NCBI RefSeq assembly: GCF_000003815.2
Contig: NC_049987.1
Coordinates: 3,528,026-3,592,025 of the forward strand
Direction: 5' to 3'
Length of the DNA: 64,000 nt
DNA from: Branchiostoma floridae
Taxonomy: Eukaryota; Chordata; Leptocardii; Amphioxiformes; Branchiostomatidae
The notes beneath the pieces were generated by a model. It was not told where the DNA came from. It saw only the letters and a program-made list of their open reading frames with translations, and searched no databases. Positions 12,925 through 26,803 of this stretch are shown in pieces. Each line of letters opens with the position of its first letter. Within the stretch, counting starts at the first letter, position 1. The position numbers were made by a program, and so were the translations under genes.

Positions 12925-13300
12925 ACCTTAGGCCGGGTTAATTCGATTACATGGATGACATCAGCGTCTGTTTCCCACATAAACATAAAGGTTTTTCACT
13001 AAACTGTAAATTGTACAGATCAGCTGCAAATTAAACAAATATGTGTTCCGTAGATCTTTTCAATATAAAGATAGCGGATAGCAGAAGCTAAGGTCGTAAA
13101 ATGACGAAACAGAATGATGCGAACAACAATGAGGTATGTATTGTTCAGTATACCATGCTCTGTGTGTTCGGTCATTTCTTACACCCTCCTAACCATAAAG
13201 AAGTCAAGGTTCGGGGGTCCAACCCCTTTTATTCACACGCTCGCATCAGGTTCGGCGTTCCCGGAGGATGCCATCCATGTAATCAAATTAACATGGCCTC
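12925..13300. repeat. inverted pair of short repeats (CATCCATGTAATCAAATTAA)
   Basis: GGGTTAATTCGATTACATGG at about 12935 is close to the reverse complement of CCATCCATGTAATCAAATTA at about 13270, followed by CATGGCCT. A third related segment is near 11255 (CATCCATATAACCAAATCAA). Probably ends of one dispersed repeat. Confidence 0.45.
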
Positions 13301-13760
13301 AGTAGTTTTCTCTGTCATCATTCTGTGCGGAAAGGCTGGATGACACGGGTAAAGTATTAACGCGGTAATCTATAAAGATTGGGATTAATCATTTTGCATT
13401 AAATCGTATGTTATTCGTTATGATTCTGTATTTTGTGTTTTGCCGATAGACCCCTAAAGAATAACTTACAATACCTCACCCCTCTTCAGGCTAATGGGTT
13501 TCTCATGTCCTGTCCGCCCCCCACCTTACCTCAAATGAAGTCTTTGACTTTATATACACTTTTTACCTTGTAAATTTCTCTCACGTAAGAACTCCGGAGA
13601 ATGCCTATGGCTTTTAAGGTCCGAGCTTGACACTGAATGCGTTGTTGCTGTCACCAAAGCGCAGGCAAAAACACAACCCAATACTTGGTCATCTGGATCA
13701 ATTCAGGACAAGGTTCGATTCTAGTAGTGTCTAGGGTTGGCTCCCGCTCGTACATGTTGT

Positions 13761-14220
13761 AAAGGCCCCCTCACACGAGAGCAAGAATGAGCCGGAATGC
13801 CATCAGAATGAACATCTTTTCTATTCCTGGGAATTCTTGTGTATTCTAGAAATTCGTACTGCATTCCAGATATTTGTGCCCGTTCTTTTGGCTGGCCAAA
13901 AAGTTTGTGACATGCTCAAAACTTTCGAGGTGCATTTGAAGTGGCGAAATGTTAAACGGCGTTCAAAGTGTATTCTAACTATTCTAACTGCAGTATGACC
14001 GCATTCTGTGGCATTCCCACATTATTCGAAACATTCTTATCTCATTCGAAGGAGAACTGAAACGACAAGCCACTTCGAATGCTGCCAGAAGGTGGCCAAA
14101 AGAATATCTGGAATGCAGTGAGAATGTCTATAATGCACTTCAAATACCCAGGCATAGAGAAAGAATAGTTCTTCTGACGGCATTTTGGCTCATTCCTTCT
14201 CGTGTGAGGGGATATAAAGT
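13761..14220. mobile_element. MITE-like element, ~45-bp terminal inverted repeats
   Basis: The left end AAAGGCCCCCTCACACGAGA continues into GCAAGAATGAGCCGGAATGC. The right end, reverse-complemented, reads CCCCTCACACGAGAAGGAAT then GAGCCAAAATGCC. A further weaker match to the left end (CTCGTGTGTGATGAGGGAGC) lies at 14371-14391, so the element may be nested or extend to about 14395. It has no coding capacity. Confidence 0.6.
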
Positions 14221-17162
14221 CCATTTGGAATTCCCACCCGAATGGCCCCGAATGTGGCACGAATTTTGCAAATACTTAATTCCGGCTGGTTCTGCTAGAT
14301 TTCACTAATTCGTGAAGGCCCGATAAAGATTTGCATTCATCATTTCGGATGGGGAAATAAAGCCGGCGGTCTCGTGTGTGATGAGGGAGCTTTAGGCGTA
14401 TAATCCTCAAGTGTCAAACCTCTGCATCTGAAAGAACCCAACAAACTTATCGAGAAGAGCACGGTTGAAAGAACCCATCACACATATCGAGAAGTGCACG
14501 GTTGACGCGAGCTGTAGCGAAACCACTGAGAATACCATTTTGATAAGTTGCCAAACTAATATCTCCTTTCCAACTTTGTAAATTACCTTAAAGGTAGCCG
14601 CTTATGTTATTATCTAGATTTGTAGGAAGACAGAGGAGGTGATCATTAGTCAACACGACACCCAATCGGCCTTATCTTAATCGAATCAATGTGTAAACCT
14701 TAGAGACATGCCTCACTCTTCTCGCTCCATTGAAAACCACACCTAGTCTATTAATCTCGATAAAAGACTCCGTAGATTATAACTTCCGCTATCGTTTACA
14801 TCTTAACGGGCCCATCATTACTGAAATTCACTATCTGCCTTTATTACCAAAGATGTAATTTACTTTGATCATAATATCGTTCTAGATGAGAAAGACCTAT
14901 ATTAGTCATGTACGTGATATCAGGTGGTACTGCGGGTATCAGGAATACAAGGTATTTTTGTAGTGAACGTGTAACGTTACTTTTCAAGACCACGAAACTA
15001 CTTGTTTCATCAGCCTGTATTTGCAACTACCATATTTCCAACTTAAAGTTCGACTACTTTAAAAGAAGCCTAATATCCACATTTAAAATCTCATTTCACG
15101 CTCTAAACTTTACTATCTCATGTATGTAACGTCAACACCGTGATCACAATACTGCCGCAATACAAAGATATACAGGAGACCTGCTAATGCATCATGAGGT
15201 AAACCAATTTTAAATGTAACAGTAATCAAGATATACTTCTACAGACATTATCAATAACATTATATTCCAGATTGGAGTTGCATTCGTCATGTAGTTGGCG
15301 AAATCATGAAAGTTAGCGGCACAAAGTCATGATAGAATCTCGAATGAAGGCTTAGCACTAAATCGAAATTCATTGTTCTCTACAGACAGAAAACATCCAG
15401 AATACTTCTAGCCTGACGCTAACAGATTCTGATGCACGTCCCTGGCAGGACGCTTGCAGCATAGTCAACTTAGTCTTGCAATCTTACAGAGTAAGCTCCA
15501 TGCATCGGCTTTCAGGTGGCATGTCCTTTGAGATCTATCTCTGCCACTCAATGGACCGCGGGATCAGCGGGGTCCTTCCGTGGTCGGACTCGGGCTTTGC
15601 TATCTGCACAAGGCCAGCTCTGCTGTGTTGGAGTGATAAAGGACTTGACAGGGAAAAACGTCTCCATAAATCACTCAACTCAACGAAGCGTTTGTACCGA
15701 TCAGCGGGTCCGTGGGCATTCATGGTACTGAGGACAATGTTAAACATCATTAACTGTACAAGGGAAGTACTAAGTCTCAGTCTAGGTCTAAGGGACAAGA
15801 ATACATCACTGCGGCTACGATTCTTCTGCCTGTTTTCATATATTACACATAAATCTTTATAAACAAGTATTTTCTTTAAGGAGCAAAAGGTGTGCCTAGA
15901 TGATATAAAAAGGACATTTGATCTTTCATTTAGTGATGTGAAGAGCGTTTTGATATATATTTATGATTTGGGAATGCACACCATGTCACAACTGGGTGCT
16001 TAAAAGGATTACATACATGAAAAATGGACAGTCGTTTACAAATAATTCCCTGGCAAATGTCTGCAAATGGCAGTTCTCCGTCCTTCTGTAGCGTGGTCCT
16101 GAAAATCCTTCTCCTATCAGATATCCGGGTGAAACATTGTGATGTTTCTATGGCAGCGTGGGATCTCTTACATTACAGTTCGTACATGTCAATCAATGAG
16201 CCAACCTATGTTTTGTACCGCCATGTTATGCTATGTGACTCGCCGAGCAGTAAATTATATGTCTATGTCTATGGCGACCCCCGTCTCTACTGAGAAAAGG
16301 CCATCTTATTTCGTCAATCTTGAATTTTCTAAAAGACGTTTTTTCTACATATAACCCCACAGCCTTATGAAAATGGACTAGAAACGTTCAAGTGTTTTGT
16401 ACAAAAATAAAAGGTCTTGTCGAAATCTGAGCGGACGTAACATGATTGTAACCTGATTATATGGTTAATGACGTCAAAATTAGCATAATTTTTATAATTA
16501 ATCATAAATGTAACATAGAATTACAAAGGCTTGTTATTGATATAGGCAAACAGGTGTGCTTCAGCAATAAAACCTTGAAGCATCATTGTTTAAACTGAAA
16601 TTAGTAAATTTGGTAAAATATGCCCGTGTCAGTGCATCACGAAAAATCACAGTTTATCGTTAAGCTGTTGCCAACACCATTCTATGAAAATTCCTAGCAC
16701 ACGCCGTTCAGCACTTTTACGGCGTCAAAGTTGGCGCGAGCACTTTCAGACCCCTCCCGTCTAGATAGGGTTAACGGGCTCTTATGATGCATCGGGCGTC
16801 CATTACAAAGCGCATGCCAGATAAACATTTACCTAATTAATGGATCTGATAGCCTTTTCACTCCTTCTAACAAGCCATGGGAACAACTGTATTGAATGCG
16901 TCCGACTACGTTAGAACCCTCATCTGTTACCAGTAATTGTTTCATCGGAATTCTGCACAGAAAGACGTGGACTTTCATTCCTGGGCGCTATAAAATCAGA
17001 GGATTCAAAACTTTTGCATTTAACTGGTGTTGCCATGTCAGGACTTTATTTATTTTTATTCATTTATTCATTTATCTATTAGGATTCTCCGTATACGATG
17101 ACAATGGAGGGTATCGCGAAACAGGTGTCAAGGGACACCTTTTCAGAGCCGCCATTTCAGAT

Positions 17163-17305
17163 TAACGTCCTATCCGAGGGACGGCCCTAGCCGAAGCTAC
17201 GTACTCATTTTCACCTGAGTAGAGTGAGGAAAGTCGTGTAAAGTGCCTTTCCCAAGGACACAAGATCGGTAGCACGGCAGTCGGATTGATTCTATACCCC
17301 TTAGT
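17163..17305 (+). repeat. dispersed repeat family 1, copy 2
   Basis: AACGTCCTATCCGAGGGACG, then TACTCATTTTCACCTGAGTA, GTGTAAAGTGCCTTTCCCAA and GGACACAA follow in the same order as in the other copies. Confidence 0.6.
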
Positions 17306-20300
17306 TTCAAAAATGGGTTAAAAAATTACAAGGAATATATAGTTATATACTACATAAAACATCACAAAGACATAAATATATATATAATCATCAATAGGTA
17401 TTTTTACGAAATATCAAAACTATATAAACATGTTTGAAGTACAATACGTATTGACTTTGGGTTCATATACGACTCCTGCACACTTGTTTTTCGAATTATG
17501 GTAATTTTACATTTGTGTCGTCGTATGGCCAAGTGTCTAGGCTAGTGTACAGAAGACCGAGAGACATTTCTTTCTGGGATAGACACTTTAAAGATAAAAA
17601 CGACTTTTGTCACTCCAAACTGGTGTAAAGATGGCTGAGGAGGTCCTAGGCGGTGGACGGAAAGGGAGGGTAGACACCAGATCACTAGAAGACTATGTAA
17701 CTTATATAATAAAATGAAAGTTATTGATTTTCTTTGTTTGTATGGGCCTGCCTAAATCACATCATATACCATGGTTCATACATTATACAAGAAATTGCAA
17801 TGGAATCTAATGGAAGTGAAAGATTACAGGAACACAAACATACATCACGGCAATTACAAAGAAAACGAGAGCAAGCGTAATGCCACAGAGCTGCAGCAGC
17901 GGATCCGATACACCATCTGTCATTCTTACAGAGTCACGGCTGCCGCAGCTCCGAACATCGCTACTTTTTCAGTGTGATTCTGAAAAGAGATGTGCTAAGA
18001 GCCATCATACATCACAGTTGTCTCTCTGGGGCTAATGGATCCATTTTTCAACTTGATATCTTAATGCCACGTCTAGCTCGAGTCCATTTGCAGTAAGCCG
18101 CCCATGGAAATGCTTTTTTCCTTATCGTTGATGTTTGATACCGTATACATGTAGTGGTAGATGTCCGATGCGTGTACTAAAAGTACTAAAAGCTCGAAGC
18201 GCCAATGGGCAAACTTCAAGGAAAGTTTCAACAGTATTGTACGAGTACACTGAGCACTAGACATATTGTGATAAGTTGTAAAGATATGACAGCTGCTATC
18301 AAAACCGAATAACTTTAAATCCTGTTCTTCCCGTAAGTTCCTAGTTGGTAATGTTATTATAACGTTTGCTTGTCTTGTATCATTTGTTGATGTATATTTT
18401 GCAATGCACTGAATTGTATCAGATTTTTCTCCTTCCTTTTGCACCATATACAACTATATGATTACATATCATTATAGTTGATATTTCTACACTTTTTAAT
18501 AAGGGGTAGACACGTAGACACAGCATAAGATATGTGGGCTTTTTCTCTTCTGTTTTCGTTACCTTTGTATTATTGTTTTCTTATGTGCAAATAAAAACAA
18601 GGCATTAGAATGTACTACTTCTGTGCTATTTACCATCCGGTATGTTTTCAAATCTACCACTCGTATGCATCAACTTGTTTAGTTATTCTTTTTTGTTCCG
18701 TAAATAACTTTTTGGTGACGCCTCATGTGGTGGGCCTAATAGTATAGTGTGCGTCTGTTTGCCAAGAATTCCCAGAATTGGACAGGCATGTCAAGAATTT
18801 AGAGTCCGCGCGTGCGTAGTTGCATCATGCTATTCTGTATTCTTCCGTTCCCCGAAGAGAATTCCCAAGTAGCGTGAAAGTGTACTAAGTTATACTCCAG
18901 CAAGATTAGTAGAGGACATCTGGACATGTCAGCTCGTTAGCCAAGATTAGAGATGACAGAGTAATCTATCAACCTATGGCAGTTTGGGGGCACACAGAAA
19001 CAATGTTCACTTTTACATTGCATGATGAAAAATTCAATAAGTTAGCAAGTTGTGTTTGTTGTTGAATGTAATATCGAAGACACTGGCCACACGCAGAAGA
19101 CCGTTTTCCTTGACAGCAGTGCCCTACAAACATTCATCTTGTTAAACAACCATAGGATAAAAGGTGAATACTAAAACATACCAACAACGGAAATATACAA
19201 TTTAATACATATAAACCATAACTTCGTCGCCATTTCAATGCATTTTCATTGCCACTTACTACACAGACGTACTGTTGAGAGTCGCTACGTTCCCTGTAGT
19301 AGGAGACCATTACAAGCAGCTACTAACGAAGCCCAACTCACTAATGTGTTATCCTCTGTCCCAGCACACCACGCGCTCTCACCATGTGGCTAATGCACAA
19401 TAAAAGCTAGAACTGTGAGACTGGAATACGAAATATTCTTGCTTTCAACTATTTACAAAATCAACATGTATTTCACGTACATCATGTTTGGTCTATGTGA
19501 GTTCCACGAACAACACTACAGCCGGTTCAAAGTAGCAAAACTAAAAACACAAAGCCTCCCTGTCGAAGGCAATGACCCAGGTAACGTAAGATTCTTGAAG
19601 ATGCCTCGACAGATTTCTCTTTATAAACTACAGGCCGTTCAGGGTTCAAGTTTTATCATCCATTATCAGAACAGAAGAGAGTGTCTTGAGGGAGAAAATC
19701 CACCATCAAGATGTTGGCCACACATTGGGGACGTGACTTTCGGACACTGTTTTTTTTTAATAAATGGTTCGAAACATTTGCAGCTTGAGGACTCTCCTCA
19801 GGCTATGAACTCAACAGCAGATGGGGCGTTTATAGTGTTAAAAAAGGCAATATGATTTTATGAGTCTGTTTTCCGTGGCGTCCTGCAACCTTCCTCCTAG
19901 CATGTAACCATCCTTCAGGTCACGGTTGCAATTTTCTGTTACTTCTACTTCTAGTGTTAGACATGCAATAGGATGCGCACAGTACAGGTGGTGAAGGGAA
20001 ATCTATAACATGAACATGTAACGTGGATAATAATGGATGAATCATATTTCTAATTAGTAGAATATCATTCGGCAAACTATCGTCAATATGGTGGAATCAT
20101 GCAAGTAAACTTTATTGTGTAATTGATATTAAGAAGTAGTGTCTATGAAAGTGCCACTAAACACAGGTCTGGATTAAGTTTGTAAAAACAAAGGAAGACA
20201 AATATCCCTTAAACCCGGACGTAATTAACTTAAGATTAACCAAACGGAACCTCAACAACGCTAGCTGTCTTTCGGTAATTTATCACAGGGTATTAACACA

Positions 20301-22766
20301 GATTGTCATTTATTTATCTGGTAGTCGTCGGGGCAAAATGACACAAAGATGGGCCACAGCAAGTAAATTTCATGGACGACATCCTCTTCAAACCTGAAAA
20401 AACAAGATGTGTAAAACTGGCTACATTCAAAATAGACACCAAAAACGTTGTTACAAAACTCGAAGTAGCACACACAACAAATCATCAATTCCTGTATTCA
20501 AATGGAACTATAGTGAAGTAAAAGTGACACAGGTGTGGTAGACTGGTATCGCTTACCAAGTTGGCAACTACACTCAAGGCTTACATAGTGCCACGTTTCC
20601 AACTAGCCAACTATTTTTACTTCTATATCTACATCTACAGATATGGCTACCTCGCTCATGTCCCTTGGACAACTTTAAGGTAACAACACAACATATTTTC
20701 CCATTTTGGTACTTTCTCGCCGCCTTGACCAGCTCCGAAGAAATGAGAATTATTCTTTTTTTCTATAATCAGGGGAAACTTTATGAGCGCGCTGATGTCA
20801 AACACAAAAGTTACTTGCTGTGTCCGTACCAGGAATAGCGCCAGTGGCGTCGAATTGCCAAGTGGGGAGGCAATGGACAGAAGATTATTTAGTTAATCCC
20901 CGGTGTTCCTCACTTTGACTTTTTTGGGGGGAGGGGTTTTCTTTGGAGCTTTTCAATGACAACCAAGCTTAATTTATCTTAAATCTTTGAAGAAACAGCA
21001 GCAAAATCTGCATGACTTAAAACAAAGAGGCTTTTTAAGACCTTAGGACTACTGTATCAGGAATATTCAATATGTGAGCATGAATACGAACTGTGCAAAG
21101 CGTTTCATCCCATACTTAATTTGTTACATTCACCTCAAACAATGGTTGTAATGTGGTTCTTTTTCCAGCCATATGCTACTTATTCTGTATTTATCGATTT
21201 GTCACGTGTATTAGTGTTTCAATGAGCGCTCGCTTTAGTCTGAAGAGTTTGCAACTCTTCAAATAAAACTAGACTCCCAGTACAACATATTCGTATCAAT
21301 AAGCCGCTTACATTGCGTTTATTTTATTAATAAACATGCTAATTTTTACACTTTCTTGAGAAATCAAAGCTTTTCTTGCAGCCTAGGACGAGCAAGGACA
21401 ATGGAATCAGCCTTCAGAAATCCGCTTACCGGAGTGTGTAACGTGCTATTGGATAGGACCTATTAAACGCATCTTATCCTGCCAACTAGCTTGGACGTAA
21501 CTCAAGTTTTCCACCCATGGGAGGGCTTGGTTGGACCGGAATCACTGATCCATTGCTCTCAATTAGAGCTATTTGCTTTTAAGTCGTAAAAGCAATAATA
21601 CATGTCTTCAGAACCTGAGTGTTAGGCTATTAGAAGCAGTTGTCGTTCACGGCTTACCCAACATGCATAACAAACATTTCTCGTTCGCTAGATCAAGGTT
21701 ATCAAGCATTTGAATAGTAATTGTGGTTCTATATGATAGTTTTCAATTCAAAATGAAAATCAAAATGAAAGGTAAAGTCGCTATAACCGTTTTTAAAATC
21801 ATATTTAGTTAAGTAATTGCTATTTGGTGTTTAGTCTCTATGTTGTGACAAACAATGGTTTCGCATTACTTTTGAATTTATAAGACAAACATTGAATGCT
21901 TTTTACATGACTGTGCTCTATTTTATGCATTGCCGTACAATATATTCCGTGAAGAGGGTAAGCTTCAGCGTTTTCCTGGGTGATTTGAAATGACGTTTGG
22001 CTAACATGGTTCCCCATTGTCAGTTTAATTTGTGCTTCATTCAAAGCGATAGACAATTAAGCAAATGTCTCTATGTTATGCAGCAGTCTTGTAATATTTT
22101 CTCCGGCCCAAGTAAGCAATAATGAGAGCTTTATAACTCACTGTTAAAAAACGAGCAGATTCTGACTGCCATGTCGGTGTCTTCATTTGCATTACAATCG
22201 ACCGCAGCCTAATCGTCTAAAACTTGAACTGACATGTCTTATGTGTTCTTCTGTTACTTCTTAAATGCCCTGCATTTAATATGCACTTTATATGGGCTCT
22301 TTGAGAGGACTAAAGATATCTAAATGTAAAAAAAATGGGGTGATCACTGAAATGCAAATACTGTAGAATTCAAATATTCCTATTTACGTTCATTTTTGTA
22401 AAGCCTTTTTACCCCAAATTTGTGTCTCCAATGTAATACTACTTCTCAAGTGCAAACTTATGAGACCACGAAAATGTCATTTCTACTTATACCGTGACAT
22501 GAAATACCGACAAAAATGGACGAATGTCCAGTAGATGTGCCTGTCGCCGTGTTGTGTCCCGATTACGTCTTCAAACTCTTGAATCTTTCGAAATACTCGT
22601 AAACCTTTCTCATTGCTCCGCTCAACTCTGTCTAAACAAATATTTTGACGAACATGTATCAACTCTTCGATTGGTCTAACCGCTAATTGACATGGTATCA
22701 TTCGTTGAACTGTTAACGACAGTCAGAATCAGTCTATCTGAAAGCTTTACTGTTGTACCGTTACAG

Positions 22767-23018
22767 CATGTAGCTTGTTATCAACACCAGTGCCTGCAAT
22801 ACTACAGACGTCATCAGGACCGACATTCTCTGCGCTCAGATCGATCAGCAGCCGCTTCAACGTTCCTGGGATCGAGACTAGCTGGATGGCAGAACGCGAC
22901 GTTGATTCGTTCTTGGTCAGCTTGTTCCCAGAGTCGTCACTTTTCGGCAGAGCGATTGTGGACTTAGTGACCAAGAACGGTTGGGTGGATGTGGCGTTAG
23001 TGTATGAGGATAACAAAG
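22767..23018 (+). CDS. receptor A exon 3: amino-terminal domain
   Basis: Phase 1 at both ends. It encodes ACSLLSTPVPAILQTSSGPT..ISSRFNVPGIETSW, which matches the GP(S/T)..VQSIC..VPHIQT region of GRIK subunits. It ends NGWVDVALVYEDNK, the second lobe strand before a GTAAAT donor. Confidence 0.92.
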
Positions 23019-23617
23019 GTAAATTTGCACAGCTACAAATTATACATTTAGGCTTTACAGATGAATATTAATGAATTATAGATCTAATTCAATGATAAGA
23101 TCCAAGCAAGTCTTGACCTCGTTCTCACAACTCTCGCGAGAACTGGGTCACTCCGTGATCAAGATGGACTGATAGCCATCGAAAATTTGGAGGTTCGTGT
23201 GTTCACCTCTAAAAAGTAGTTACTGCTTGATGAAATATTCCAATAATTCAATAAAGTAATAACGAATCTTAACAAAGGAACAGAGGGCCTTCAGATCAAA
23301 CCATGTGATAACGTACAACGTACAAGGGTATATTTTTGTATATGTAATTAAAATATGTAATCATTCAACTTATATTGTTTTGGCGAACTTTCAATTTCCA
23401 CCGTGTAACACTTTGTATACTGAATTTTGTTTACAATGCAATGCTAGTTATTGTTTTATATTATTGTTCTTGAGAAGAGGGCATTTTTTATATATCCCCT
23501 GTACTTTTGCCCGATCCGAAATACGAGTGAACATTGGGAAAACTTGTACAATATTACATACCCTCTCGTCACACTCTACTAAGCATTTTTTTTCATTGTA
23601 CATTTGTTGTCTTAAAG
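23019..23617 (+). other. intron 3 of receptor A
   Basis: 599 bp of AT-rich intron. No element or coding signal is seen. Confidence 0.7.
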
Positions 23618-23796
23618 CCTTAGTTCGGCTACAGGAGCTCATCAGTTTACCGGCCAGGCGACAACGCGTAAAGGTGATCGTGTACCAGGTGGAAAAGGGC
23701 GACTCTCGGAACGTACTGAGGGAAATACGGAATTCGGGAACAACCGAGATCGTCTTGGATCTGAGCACGTCTACTTTGGAAACATTCCTACAACAG
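23618..23796 (+). CDS. receptor A exon 4: amino-terminal domain, LVRLQELI segment
   Basis: It follows GTCTTAAAG and enters in phase 1. It reads ALVRLQELISLPARRQRVKV and ends STSTLETFLQQ at a phase-0 donor. It is homologous to the exon of gene B whose 5' edge has been amplified into an array; here there is a single copy. Confidence 0.93.
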
Positions 23797-25430
23797 GTAA
23801 TATTTCTTTTAAGAAAACAAGGTTTATGTACAGTTCTATGTGTATGCTATTCTATATGACTATATTATGAACAAACATTAACATTTAACAATTACGCCAT
23901 GTTGATTCAAGAATACTATATTCTGACGACACCCATTTTCGTCCGTGTCTCTAAAATATCAACCATACATCGTACAAAGCAGCTGCGAACTGGGCAATAT
24001 ATGCAGTGAATTGCAAAAAACAAAAATCAGAAAAGAGATACTGGTATTGTGGGATTCCAAAGTCAAAGAAGATGTAAAATAATAAAATGAAGAATCAAAT
24101 TATATGTACACAACACTCGAAGTGTTTGTTTATTCGTTTTGCAGCGGTCTTCTTTGATATAAATTGAACCTGGCTGTTCAATACACGTCATTTTACGGGA
24201 AGAGTGACGTAAGCACCGGGTCAAAGGTGGCTGGAAGTCTATACCGCCACCCGTCTCTATTTAGTGACGAATCCTAACCACTGGCAAAGGGACGTGTACT
24301 GAGCATAAATTGGGTCCAACCATCTCTTGAAAATGACCACAAAACTCTTTCAATTCACATTTCCTGCGTTTGGGAAAAGGCTGAAACGAACCATTGTCAA
24401 TTGTGTACCAAACAAATGAACTTCCATAATAATGCGTTGATGTGAAATATGCATTTCATACCTACATAAAAATACATGGGGCTACATAGAACAGTAACTT
24501 GGAAATGAAAGGCAATGGGTTTTGATTGGAAATAATTCTCTACCTGAATACCTTAATGTTCCTCCTATATCCTTTTGTTCCTCTGATATTTGTTGTTATC
24601 ATCTTGATTGCCATTGACAATGCAGCAGGCATTTCGCATGGTCGTAAGGAAGATGTTTGGTAGTCTATGAAGTACTTCGCGGATGCCCTGTCAGTGAAAT
24701 ACGTCTCCATGGTCGACAGACTGACATGATATTTGCAGACCGACGCTATAAACCGTCATGCTTATAACAGTAGCAGCGGGTCCAGTTACTGACAACAGGT
24801 CTCTTCAAACCAAATTGCCCGTAAAATTTATACCGTTGGCACGTCAGTGGGACGTTGTAAGAATCTCGAGCTGAAGTTGATCGCGTTCCTGTCTGGTAGC
24901 TGTGGCTCTGTGCTGAATTGATTCTGTACACAGATCAGCGCCAGACTAGAAGACGCCATGATGGCTTACCATGACAGACTTGTTACCTACTTTTGTGCTA
25001 AACATCGTAACTGCTGGCTTTTGAATGAATCCTTTGATACATATAGAAATCGAAAATGTTGTACCCATTTCACAACTATGAAACAGTGGTGTAGTGCATA
25101 GATGTAGCTTAAAAAATGAATTTAATTCACAAGATAGTCAAGGACAGAAAAAAATAAATTAAAACATTGCATTCAAAATCGTTAGAGCTACTCATCAATC
25201 AAAACAACTCGAGCAATAGTCTTAACCTTGATACTCTGGTTACTTTCTTGCCTGTTGTTTTGTTTCTTTGCACTTAAACTCTTCACGCTAGTTTTCATAT
25301 CTTTGAATGAATGGAAACATACAATATTCTCAGACTTCGATACGTAAATTACTTCCATTCTTATCTGGAAGTTGGTGCAATATATCATGTAAAATAAAAT
25401 AGAATGAAAGAAAATTCTTCTAATCTACAG
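23797..25430 (+). other. intron 4 of receptor A
   Basis: 1.6 kb without a recognisable exon or element. Confidence 0.65.
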
Positions 25431-25490
25431 GCCTCCGACCCAAATATGGAAATGCTGAGCAAGTATTACAATTACATCGTGACGTCACTG
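25431..25490 (+). CDS. receptor A exon 5: 20-codon amino-terminal domain exon
   Basis: Phase 0 at both ends. It reads ASDPNMEMLSKYYNYIVTSL, matching MGMMTEYYHYIFTTL of vertebrate kainate receptors and ALQLGMMTHFYHYIVTSL of gene B. CTACAG acceptor and GTGAGT donor. Confidence 0.92.
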
Positions 25491-25781
25491 GTGAGTACCC
25501 ACCCCTCCGTAAGAACACAAACATCATGTCGGTCATTTATTCCAATGTCTTTCCAATCCCAATCTTGGAAATCACACAAAACACTCGACCAGTGAAAGTA
25601 CAAAAAACACTGATATGCTGTTTTTATTCTTTGGGCAACGGTCACCAGCATTTTGATTTATAACGTTTCTTTTGTATGACGTCATTTTTCGGTCACGTTG
25701 GAATTATCTGAGGTAATATAGAAAAAGAGGCTTTTGATTATAACATTACAAAAAAAAACAGTTTGACCGACCTTTTTTTGT

Positions 25782-25863
25782 AATGTTATGTCATGTTATG
25801 TTATGTTATGTTATGTTATGTTATGTTATGTTATGTTATGTTATGTTATGTTATGTTATGTTA
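25782..25863. repeat. (TGTTA)n pentanucleotide microsatellite, left block
   Basis: About 15 near-perfect copies of TGTTA abut the left end of the inverted-repeat element that follows. A shorter block of the same motif continues on its far side (26561-26592). Confidence 0.9.
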
Positions 25864-26560
25864 GAGTCCATTCCAAGACACCGTGCGTATGTTTGTGGCC
25901 ATTGTTTAGAATTGATTTTAAAGTTTTGTAATTATATGTCTAGGACATTTGATACTTCAGAAATATTTGTAACACTGTTTCAACTTTACAAATATTTCCC
26001 TGGTCCTGTAAAACTTTGGAAATATTCACCGTATGGAATTGGATACTTCTAATGGTTTCTAAATAATGATAACAGCATTCTACCATTATTTACCATTTTC
26101 TACCATTTTTTGTAAATGGTTCAGTGGGCTAAGAAGATGGCAATTCACACATCCTTGCAAAGTATGGTTGGGTGCCATACAACAATGGCCCTCAACAAAG
26201 GATCCACCAGTGCCCAGCAGTGAAATCTAAAAATATACAGATACAACAATGGGGCTTACTTTTATGGGGGCAATAAACTAATTTAACCATTTGGAGAGGT
26301 TTACCATTTTTTGTTAATATTTGTAAATGTGAAATAATCACACAGAGGTTTCACAATTATTCTAAATAAAGATATTTTTGCACAGTTACTTTCAAAATGT
26401 TTCTAAAATATTCAAAGGTATTCAAATATATGAATACTTTCTCAGTCAATTTTTTTTTAAATAATTTAATTATTGTGGCTCAGATATTCTTTTATTCAAA
26501 ATAATTCAGACTAATTATAAATATCGCCTAAAAACCCTCATGGTGTCTTGGAATGGACTC
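25864..26560. mobile_element. DNA-transposon-like element inside a TGTTA microsatellite
   Basis: GAGTCCATTCCAAGACACC at 25864-25882 is the exact reverse complement of 26542-26560. The ~660-bp interior is AT-rich, non-coding and contains repeated TACCATTTT motifs. Both outer flanks are the same TGTTA repeat, so it either inserted into a microsatellite or carries that motif at its ends. It lies in intron 5 of receptor A. Confidence 0.65.
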
Positions 26561-26653
26561 TATGTTATGTTATGTTATGTTATGTTATGTTATTACAGGC
26601 AATATGATCTTGCAAATGCCCTCTGTGCGTATCTTTTTTCTTTGTCTTTACAG

Positions 26654-26803
26654 GACATGGACATAGTTCGACTCCCAGCTCACACGGAGGTTAACATCAC
26701 GTCATTTACACTAATGGATAGAGGCCGGCCCCTGGTGATGACTATACTCAACAGATGGAGTGACTGGCAAAACAGTACCAGCCTGGATCCACTTAGACTG
26801 CCG
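26654..26803 (+). CDS. receptor A exon 6: amino-terminal domain
   Basis: Phase 0 at both ends, 50 codons. It encodes DMDIVRLPAHTEVNITSFTL, then MDRGRPLVMTILNRWSDWQN. This matches the YSGVNMTGFRIL..EKWSMER region of GRIK subunits. The NIT and NST sequons could be glycosylated. Confidence 0.92.

Larger units (their letters stand above)
5745..22766 (+). other. intron 2 of receptor A (17 kb)
   Basis: The phase-1 end of exon 2 (CAA G) fits exactly with the phase-1 start of exon 3 (CA TGT AGC), so I read this as one intron. It holds dispersed repeats and a MITE (listed separately). Scattered short open frames, such as 6117-6425, 15476-15862, 18073-18453 (minus) and 19415-19855, have no recognisable motif or splice context. 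I see no host gene nested here. Confidence 0.6.

Noticed and set aside
13690-13730. tRNA-like GGTTCGATTC box
   Set aside because: No matching acceptor stem or A box at the right distance.
15476-15862. 128-codon + frame in intron 2
   Set aside because: Overlapped by open frames in other phases and on the other strand, no recognisable motif, no splice context linking it to the receptor.
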